A stretch of 35,503 nucleotides of DNA from Mycobacterium sp. (GTDB lineage Bacteria; Actinomycetota; Actinomycetes; Mycobacteriales; Mycobacteriaceae): contig JAHFVD010000072.1 of assembly GCA_023264735.1 (NCBI GenBank), positions 1 to 35,503 of the forward strand. The letters run 5' to 3'. Made by a program: the position numbers and the translations under genes. Positions 30,209 through 35,503 of the stretch are shown here, in pieces. Below the pieces are notes generated by a model. That model did not search any database and was not told the origin of the DNA. It saw only the letters and a program-made list of their open reading frames with translations. Numbering within the stretch: position 1 is the first letter of the stretch; each line of letters starts with the position of its first letter.

Positions 30209-32842
30209 GTGATGCGAGTCACGATCGTAGGTGGTGGCGCGGCCGGTGTGCTCGCCGCCATCCATCTGCGCCGGAACAAGCCGGACTCACAGATCACGCT
30301 GATCGACGCATCCGGCCGGCCGGGCACCGGTGCGGCGTACGGCACCAGCGATCCGGCGCACTTGCTGAATGTGCTCGCTCAGCGCATGTCCGTGTGGCCA
30401 GACGACCCCGATCACTTCTGCCGTTGGCTCGACGAACGAGCCGTCACCGCCGTCGAAGGCTTCGCACCACGTCTTGCGTACGGCCGCTATTTGCGCGAAC
30501 AACTCGCGGCGGCCAACGTGCGAATCGAGACCGCCGAGGTTGTCGGATTGACACCGGGCGCGTCGACCCAGCTGAAGCTCAACGACGGCAGGACGTTGTC
30601 GGCTGACGTCGTTCTCCTCGCATCGGGACGCCCCGATGGCGGCATGCCTGACTCGTTGGAGCGCGCGTTCGCTCCGGTGTTGGCCGCCGACACCGACGGC
30701 AGGGTAGTAGTGGATCCCTGGGCGCCAGGAGCTCTGGCCGCTCTCGGCGCACGGCGGCCCGCGTCAGTCTTGGTGATCGGCTCGGGACTCACCGGCGTTG
30801 ACGTAGCGCTGCATCTCATCGCACGCGGCGCCACGGTCACACTGCTGTCGCGCAATGGCGCACTCCCCCAACGATTCCGCAACACCGGCGCGCCGGCAGC
30901 ATTGCCGCACCTCGATGCGCTCGGGACCGAGATCTCACTCGAGCAGTTGCGTGCCGCGCTCCGTTCGGATCTCGAGCAGGCATGTGAAACCGGTTCGGAC
31001 TGGCGGCAAGTGATCGACGCGATACGGCCGCACACATCGCGACTGTGGCGGTCGCTCGGGTGGGAAGACCAGCGCCGGTTCCTGCGCGAAGACTTGCGGC
31101 AGTGGGAAATCGTGCGCCACCGCATGCCGCCGTCGGTCGCCGACGCGATCGACGCGGCGATCGAGGGCGGCCAATTGACTGTCGCAGCAGGCGAAGTCGC
31201 CGACGTGTCGCTGCGCGGCAGCGGCGTCGAACTGGTTGTCACCACCAGCGATCAATCAGTTCGCCGGCGTGGCGATGCCGTGGTCGTCGCCACCGGCACC
31301 GCGTGGGATCGCCGTTCGCTGCAACGCTCCCCGCTGTGGGCGAACCTGCTGGCCTCTGGAGTCGCCTCCGTGCACCCGTGTGGCATCGGGGTGCGCCTCG
31401 ACGACGACGGCCGCCTCATCGACGACGCCGGCGCCACGGTGCCCGGCATCGTGTGCCTCGGGTCGATCCGCCAGGGTGAGGAGTGGGAGACCACCGCCAT
31501 TCCCGAAATCCGGGCGCAGGCCGCTGCTGTCGCGAAGCTGGTCGCCGACGACACAAGTGATCATCCGGTACGGCGACCCAATCCTGTTCCGGTTGTGCAG
31601 GAATCGACGGGTGCCGGCGCTTCGTACGCCGAGGGTGTGCGGCGCCTGCTCTCCGTCCAGGACGGCGCGTCCATCGCGTTCGCCGCCGCGGTCGCCGAGG
31701 ATCCCGGCCACGCCCGCGCGCATGTGGCGCTGGCGATGATCGCCATGGAACGGCCCGACCGCGCAGGCGGTCCCGATGCGGTCGACGGCCATCTCGCGCG
31801 GGCACGGGCCGCGCTTGCCCACGGCAGTGACGATGACCGCAGTCACGTCGAGGCCATCGCGACGTGGTGCGAGAAGGGAAATGCGGCGGGCACCGAGGCA
31901 CTGATCGACCACCTCGACCGCGTCCCGGATGACGCCGTCGCATTGCTTGTGCTCGCACCGTCGATTGCGTTCGCCGGGGCCGGCGACGCGCTGCCGGACG
32001 CCTGGCAGTACGTCGAGCGATTCACCAGCGTGCACGGCGAAGCACCGTGGTACCTCGGATTGCGTGCCTACGGCCGAACCGAGCAGGGCCTCTGGTACGA
32101 CGCCGCCGACCTGGCCGACGCTGCACTCGAACTGGATCCCGGCAATGGCAATGCGGCGCATGCCCTTACCCACGTGCACTACGAAACCGATGCGCACGGT
32201 GCGGGGCTGAAGTGGCTGACCGACTGGATCCCCAGCGACGGCAGCACGCAGCGGTACCTCCCCCACTTTCAATGGCACGCCGCGCTGCACGAGCTGGCGA
32301 TGGGTGATGCGGCCGCCGCGGCCCGTCGGTACACCGCGTTCCTCGCGCCGCCACACAGCAGGGACGTGCGCTGTCTGGTTGACGCCGGCTCGCTCGCATG
32401 GCGGGCACGCCTGCATCCCGACTGGGTCACCCCACCCGATCCGATGCCGCTACTTGCCGAGGCCGGTTCGCTTGCGTACGCGCCGCAGACGCCGTTCATC
32501 GCGTTCCACGCGCTGCTTGTGCTGGCAGCTGCCAATGACCCAGCGGCCATTCGGGCGATCAACATTCCCGGCGCTACTGACGAGCAGGCCAACACGCTGC
32601 GCTTCATCGGCGAAGGGCTGATCGCGTTGACCGAAGGCGAGCCGCGCGCCGCGCTCGACTACCTCCTCGAATCACTTCCCGGGCTTCCGTCGATCGGCGG
32701 CAGCCGAGTGCAGCAGGAAGTGATCCTCGAAACAGCGCTGGCCGCCATGCTTCAGCTCGGCGCGCCCGGGCAAGCTGGCCGTCTGTTGTCGCGGCATCGC
32801 GCCGCCCCCGCGCCGCAGGTCACCCGCGGTGCGGTGAACTGA
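30209..32842 (+). CDS. FAD/NAD(P)-binding oxidoreductase fused to a TTC38-like TPR region
   Basis: An 877-residue two-part protein. Residues 1-446 are an FAD/NAD(P)-binding oxidoreductase of the FAD_NAD_binding_9 type: VGGGAAGVLAA (7-17), GTGAAYGTSDPAHLLNVLAQRMS (39-61), a second Rossmann GSGLTGVD (191-198), and ETTAIPEIRAQA (427-438). A 25-residue linker leads to a helical region (about 471-865) that resembles tetratricopeptide protein 38: WYLGLRAYGRTEQGLWYDAADLADAALELDPGNGNAAHALTHVHYE, with His651, His655, His657, and YLPHFQWHAALHELAMGD with His686, His690, His694. I know the two halves as separate families; the fusion is the unusual part. No signal peptide or membrane span. Substrate unknown. 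Start GTG 30209 or ATG 30212. Confidence 0.82.
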   Translation: MMRVTIVGGGAAGVLAAIHLRRNKPDSQITLIDASGRPGTGAAYGTSDPAHLLNVLAQRMSVWPDDPDHFCRWLDERAVTAVEGFAPRLAYGRYLREQLAAANVRIETAEVVGLTPGASTQLKLNDGRTLSADVVLLASGRPDGGMPDSLERAFAPVLAADTDGRVVVDPWAPGALAALGARRPASVLVIGSGLTGVDVALHLIARGATVTLLSRNGALPQRFRNTGAPAALPHLDALGTEISLEQLRAALRSDLEQACETGSDWRQVIDAIRPHTSRLWRSLGWEDQRRFLREDLRQWEIVRHRMPPSVADAIDAAIEGGQLTVAAGEVADVSLRGSGVELVVTTSDQSVRRRGDAVVVATGTAWDRRSLQRSPLWANLLASGVASVHPCGIGVRLDDDGRLIDDAGATVPGIVCLGSIRQGEEWETTAIPEIRAQAAAVAKLVADDTSDHPVRRPNPVPVVQESTGAGASYAEGVRRLLSVQDGASIAFAAAVAEDPGHARAHVALAMIAMERPDRAGGPDAVDGHLARARAALAHGSDDDRSHVEAIATWCEKGNAAGTEALIDHLDRVPDDAVALLVLAPSIAFAGAGDALPDAWQYVERFTSVHGEAPWYLGLRAYGRTEQGLWYDAADLADAALELDPGNGNAAHALTHVHYETDAHGAGLKWLTDWIPSDGSTQRYLPHFQWHAALHELAMGDAAAAARRYTAFLAPPHSRDVRCLVDAGSLAWRARLHPDWVTPPDPMPLLAEAGSLAYAPQTPFIAFHALLVLAAANDPAAIRAINIPGATDEQANTLRFIGEGLIALTEGEPRAALDYLLESLPGLPSIGGSRVQQEVILETALAAMLQLGAPGQAGRLLSRHRAAPAPQVTRGAVN

Positions 32843-32844
32843 GA

Positions 32845-32913
32845 CTAGAAGTTTTAGTGCTCGTCTTCGGTGACGACGGCCTTGCCGACCACGAACGAAG
32901 AGCCCGACCCGGA
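32845..32913 (-). pseudogene. relic of an nrdF 3' end
   Basis: On the minus strand this 69-bp stretch reads S-G-S-G-S-S-F-V-V-G-K-A-V-V-T-E-D-E-H, then a stop where NrdF has Trp, then N-F-stop. It aligns codon by codon with the end of nrdF2 (33923-33991): 58 of 69 bases identical and 18 of 22 residues identical. Several differences are synonymous, as in a diverged coding paralog. The match ends at about 32914 and the remainder of the gene is missing. Same strand as nrdF2. Confidence 0.85.
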
Positions 32914-32929
32914 GAGGGTGACGAAATGG

Positions 32930-33397
32930 CTACGTGGGCAGATCTACCCGCAGCGCCAGGTGCTCATCGAGTATCCGGCGAAGAGCGGCGTCCATCGGAT
33001 GCGCGGATGCGAGGTCGCGACCCAATCGGCTGTCCACCACGACTACGGCACCCTCACGCAGTTCGGCGGTGTCGACTTGATCGACGAATGGATCGAACAA
33101 CGCAGGCGGCGTGGCCAGGTAATACAACGCCCGGCGCGACTCGTTCAACCCGGCGGCATACACAAGTCCGTGCTGGGTGATCACGAAGAGTTCCGACGTG
33201 ATCCGGACGTTCGGGGTCTCGGTATTGGCCCATGCCGTTGCGGCGCATCGGGATTGCACCAATCTGTCAGACACGTCGTCACTGAGCGTGAACAACCTTC
33301 TGACGAGTGCTCCACCCTTTCCCGGATACGCGTCGATGGCGGGTCTGAAGTACCGCTGGAAGATGTCGCCGAAAAAGTCGTACAGTTGCTCACTCAT
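32930..33397 (-). CDS. hypothetical protein (155 aa)
   Basis: Not recognised. ATG 33397 has GGGGAG 5 nt upstream, so the extension to 33511 is rejected. Starts M-S-E-Q-L-Y-D-F-F-G-D-I-F; SELFVITQHGLVYAAGLNESRRALYYLATPPALFDPFVDQVD and AVVVVDSRLGRD look like a small mixed alpha/beta domain. No signal peptide, membrane span or cysteine pair is seen. It ends 16 bp from the nrdF relic. Confidence 0.7.
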   Translation of the reverse strand: MSEQLYDFFGDIFQRYFRPAIDAYPGKGGALVRRLFTLSDDVSDRLVQSRCAATAWANTETPNVRITSELFVITQHGLVYAAGLNESRRALYYLATPPALFDPFVDQVDTAELREGAVVVVDSRLGRDLASAHPMDAALRRILDEHLALRVDLPT

Positions 33398-33598
33398 CGC
33401 AGCTCCCCAGGTTCGAGACCGACACCTCAAGTGTGCGCCCCGTACCGTCAGCTGAACACCGGTTCGGCCCGCACAGAAGTCGACATTCGGTCCTCCGGGT
33501 TCGCGCGGCAATGCGTCTAAAAATTGCCCGCGGAGGGGTTCCAGTCGGTCCGCACAGGAATATTCTCGTAGATGGGTCGGGAAGGATTGAGGTGCGTT

Positions 33599-33880
33599 AT
33601 GACCTGGTCAGGAATCCTCGAAAAGATGGCGGCGGGATTGGGCGCGCTGGCGGTGCCAGTGGTGTTCGCTGTTGCGGACGCGGGACAGGCGGCAGCAGAT
33701 CCGGGCATCTGCGTCAGCGGTCCGTGGGGGTACGCATCCGTATGCATCGAAGGGCCCGAATGGGTGGACTGGAATCCGGGGATCAATTGGGATTCACCCG
33801 GACAGACCAAGAATGCATTGTGCCCCGGCAACCCACCCGGTCATTGGAAGGGTGGTCCACACGGCATTCCGTGTACCTAA
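33599..33880 (+). CDS. small secreted cysteine-rich protein (93 aa)
   Basis: Not recognised beyond a pattern seen in small mycobacterial exported proteins. Signal peptide about 1-33, ending A-Q-A-A-A before D-P-G-I-C. The mature part has four cysteines (GIC, SVC, ALC, IPC), enough for two disulfides, and repeated Trp/Gly/Pro (GPEWVDWNPGINWD, GNPPGHWKGGPHG). ATG 33599 has GAGG 6 nt upstream. Convergent with nrdF2 with a 42-bp gap. Confidence 0.75.
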   Translation: MTWSGILEKMAAGLGALAVPVVFAVADAGQAAADPGICVSGPWGYASVCIEGPEWVDWNPGINWDSPGQTKNALCPGNPPGHWKGGPHGIPCT

Positions 33881-33922
33881 AGGACGACTCCGCTGGCCCA
33901 GATCAGCTTCTGACCTGCAGTC

Positions 33923-34897
33923 TCAGAAGTTCCAGTCCTCGTCTTCGGTGACCACGGCCTTGCCGATGACGTACGAGGAACCCGACCCGGAGAAGAAGTC
34001 GTGGTTCTCGTCGGCGTTCGGTGACAGCGCGGACAGGATCGCCGGGTTCACGTCGGTCTCGTCGCGCGGGAACAGCGCCTCGAACCCCATGTTCATCAGC
34101 GCCTTGTTGGCGTTGTAGCGCAGGTACTTCTTGACGTCCTCGGTCAGCCCGACCGAGTCGTAGAGATCCTGGGTGTATTCAATCTCGTTCTCGTACAACG
34201 CATACAGCAGTTCGTAGGCGTAGTCCTTGAGGTCCTGCTTGCGCTCCTCGGTCTGCATCGCGAAGCCCTTTTGGAACTTGTAGCCGATGTAGTAGGCATG
34301 CACGGCTTCGTCGCGGATGATCAGTCGGATCAGGTCAGCGGTGTTGGTCAGCTTGGCCCGGCTCGACCAGTACATCGGCAGATAGAAGCCGGAGTAGAAC
34401 AGGAACGCTTCGAGGAAGACCGAGGCGATCTTGCGCTTGAGCGCGTCGTCGCCGCGGTAGTAGTCGAGGATGATCTGCGCTTTGCGCTGCAGGTTGACGT
34501 TCTCCTCCGACCAGCGGAAGGCCTCGTCGATCTCGGTCGTCGAGCACAGCGTCGAGAAGACCGAGCTGTAGCTCTTGGCGTGCACCGACTCCATGAACGT
34601 GATGTTGGTCAGCACCGCTTCTTCGTGCGGGGTCAGCGCGTCGGGGATCATGCTGACCGAGCCGACCGTGCTCTGGATGGTGTCCAGCAGCGTCAGCCCG
34701 GTGAACACCCGCATGGTCAGCTGCTTCTCGTCGGCGGTCAGCGTGTTCCACGACGGCACGTCGTTGGACAGCGGCACCTTTTCGGGCAACCAGAAGTTAC
34801 CGGTCAAGCGATCCCAGACTTCCGCGTCCTTCTCGTCAATGACACGGTTCCAGTTGATCGCCGTTGCCCGGTCGATCAGCTTCGCTCCATCGCTCAC
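33923..34897 (-). CDS. nrdF2: class Ib ribonucleotide reductase beta subunit NrdF2
   Basis: A 324-residue ferritin-like subunit that holds the metal-tyrosyl radical for NrdE. Radical Tyr110 lies in MESVHAKSY; metal ligands are Asp72, Glu103, His106 plus the Glu of FLEAFLF and Glu/His of IIRDEAVH. The C-terminal tail ending in E-D-W-N-F is the NrdE docking peptide. GTG 34897 has a GTGGGG stretch 5 nt upstream. Two tandem NrdR boxes lie about 50-100 bp upstream. Corresponds to Rv3048c. A decayed copy of its 3' end lies at 32845-32913. Confidence 0.95.
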   Translation of the reverse strand: MSDGAKLIDRATAINWNRVIDEKDAEVWDRLTGNFWLPEKVPLSNDVPSWNTLTADEKQLTMRVFTGLTLLDTIQSTVGSVSMIPDALTPHEEAVLTNITFMESVHAKSYSSVFSTLCSTTEIDEAFRWSEENVNLQRKAQIILDYYRGDDALKRKIASVFLEAFLFYSGFYLPMYWSSRAKLTNTADLIRLIIRDEAVHAYYIGYKFQKGFAMQTEERKQDLKDYAYELLYALYENEIEYTQDLYDSVGLTEDVKKYLRYNANKALMNMGFEALFPRDETDVNPAILSALSPNADENHDFFSGSGSSYVIGKAVVTEDEDWNF

Positions 34898-34948
34898 CGA
34901 AACCCCACTTCACCACGCTGTTTGCCCCGTTTCCGGCTGACGACCAAA

Positions 34949-34964
34949 ACACTACCCCTGGGGT
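34949..34964. promoter_or_regulatory. NrdR box 1 (proximal, degenerate)
   Basis: ACACTACCCCTGGGGT keeps ACAC(w)A and T-x-G-x-G-T of the 16-bp NrdR consensus ACACWATATATWGTGT. It is exactly 32 bp from the second box, the usual tandem spacing (16-bp spacer, about three helical turns). Confidence 0.7.
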
Positions 34965-34980
34965 CCGACGAGACGCCGTA

Positions 34981-34996
34981 ACACAACAACTTGTGT
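34981..34996. promoter_or_regulatory. NrdR box 2 (distal, strong)
   Basis: ACACAACAACTTGTGT has perfect six-base arms (ACACAA and TTGTGT) and fits the NrdR consensus. NrdR represses RNR genes when ATP/dATP is high. It lies 84-99 bp before the nrdF2 start. Confidence 0.8.
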
Positions 34997-35058
34997 TTCC
35001 CCGATGTCGAATCCACAGGTCCGGAGCGCGCCGCCAAACCACCCGGCGTGTCGGGCGA

Positions 35059-35503
35059 TCAGCCGGCCGCGGCCCGCGTCGACGCCCCGACCGGCGCCCC
35101 GGACGCCACCCCGGAGAACCGGTACTCCGAGCGTTTCAGCGAACGGGTGGTCAACCAGTACTGCCATGTCATGCCGCTCCACAGAGTCCGGTTCTTGCCG
35201 TGCTCGTCGAGATACCAGCTACTGCAACCACCGGTGCTCCACACCGCGCCTGCAAGCCGTTGCTGCAGTTCGGCATTGAAGGTGTCCTGCGCCCAGCGAC
35301 TGGGCGCCAGCGCTTGCGCCCCGGCCTTGTCGACGGCGTCAATCGCCTGCCCGACGTAGCGGATCTGCGACTCGATCATGAAGACCACCGAGTTGTGGCC
35401 CAGCCCGGTGTTCGGCCCGAGCAGGAAGAACAGGTTCGGCATGTCCGCGACGGCGATGCCGCGGTGGGCCTGCACGCCCTCGCGATTCCAGCGGTCGACC
35501 AGG
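35059..35503 (-). CDS. flavin-containing (Baeyer-Villiger type) monooxygenase, C-terminal part (5' end outside window)
   Basis: The frame runs to the window edge with no stop; an internal GTG at 35475 is not the true start, since L-V-D-R-W-N-R-E-G upstream of it is family-like. The residues VADMPNLFFLLGPNTGLGHNSVVFMIESQIRYVGQAIDAV are the C-terminal signature of EthA/BVMO-type monooxygenases, as in Rv3049c. The GNTGLGHN-like segment and the WSTGGCSSWYLDEHGKNRTLWSGMTWQYW tail are typical. The FAD and NADP motifs lie outside the window. Substrate unknown. Confidence 0.88.
   Translation of the reverse strand, partial: LVDRWNREGVQAHRGIAVADMPNLFFLLGPNTGLGHNSVVFMIESQIRYVGQAIDAVDKAGAQALAPSRWAQDTFNAELQQRLAGAVWSTGGCSSWYLDEHGKNRTLWSGMTWQYWLTTRSLKRSEYRFSGVASGAPVGASTRAAAG

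Noticed and set aside
31256..32416. A 386-codon leftward open frame
   Set aside because: Antisense of the FAD-TPR gene; no family motif.
32835..33996. Integrative element with nrdF 3' end as attachment site
   Set aside because: The copy is diverged with synonymous changes, not an exact core repeat, and no integrase is present; paralog decay is the simpler reading.
1..35503. Search for tRNA, rRNA, CRISPR or transposase genes
   Set aside because: None was seen by reading; small RNAs cannot be excluded without structure tools.

Overview
The window reads as a piece of mycobacterial chromosome, probably from a Mycolicibacterium-like species. It is GC-rich, genes start often at GTG, and the gene order is closely collinear with the Mycobacterium tuberculosis block Rv3015c to Rv3049c. 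Species cannot be fixed from the sequence alone. Gene assignments rest on recalled protein families and synteny; no search was run.

Layout. 1-5849: tail of a YjbR/MmcQ protein, a MetE-like protein, lipoprotein LpqA, the tRNA-thiolation pair MnmA and IscS-like cysteine desulfurase, and a GNAT plus PlsC acyltransferase pair. 5932-7785: the electron transfer flavoprotein operon fixA-fixB with its terminator. 7990-17255: the methylglucose lipopolysaccharide (MGLP) neighbourhood (methyltransferase, GH57, GT4, hexapeptide acyltransferase, PQQ-propeller lipoprotein, TB22.2-like protein, two more methyltransferases), with an MPT63-like secreted protein set into it. 17266-19662: echA17, a NUDIX hydrolase and an ABC ATPase in a tight leftward operon. 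19605-22002: a module absent from the M. tuberculosis order, made of a YczE membrane protein, a 61-residue protein and a divergent MocR/YczR regulator with operator-like repeats. 22066-27883: serB2, ctaD, fecB, a YciI protein and adhC. 28288-33880: an accessory block with an alpha/beta hydrolase, an orphan YrbE permease, an 877-residue FAD oxidoreductase fused to a TTC38-like TPR region, an unknown protein and a small cysteine-rich secreted protein. 33923-35503: nrdF2 with two tandem NrdR boxes and the 3-prime part of a flavin monooxygenase gene.

Most notable signals. (1) The FAD-TPR fusion next to an orphan YrbE. (2) A decayed second copy of the nrdF 3-prime end at 32845-32913, 1078 bp from the real one. 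(3) A set of nine promoters of form TANNNT followed by 6-9 nt and then the start codon, which point to leaderless mRNAs and settle several start codons. (4) A probable CTG start for the Rv3037c-like gene. (5) The YczR/YczE island with its operator half-sites and coupled small protein.

How the genes work together. The leftward iscS-mnmA pair supplies sulfur and uses it for tRNA modification. fixAB takes electrons from acyl-CoA dehydrogenases, with echA17 as a possible beta-oxidation partner. The cluster from 7990 builds, branches, acylates and methylates a polysaccharide. ctaD, fecB, serB2 and nrdF2 are core respiration, iron, serine and dNTP functions. No RNA gene, CRISPR array or intact insertion sequence was seen.
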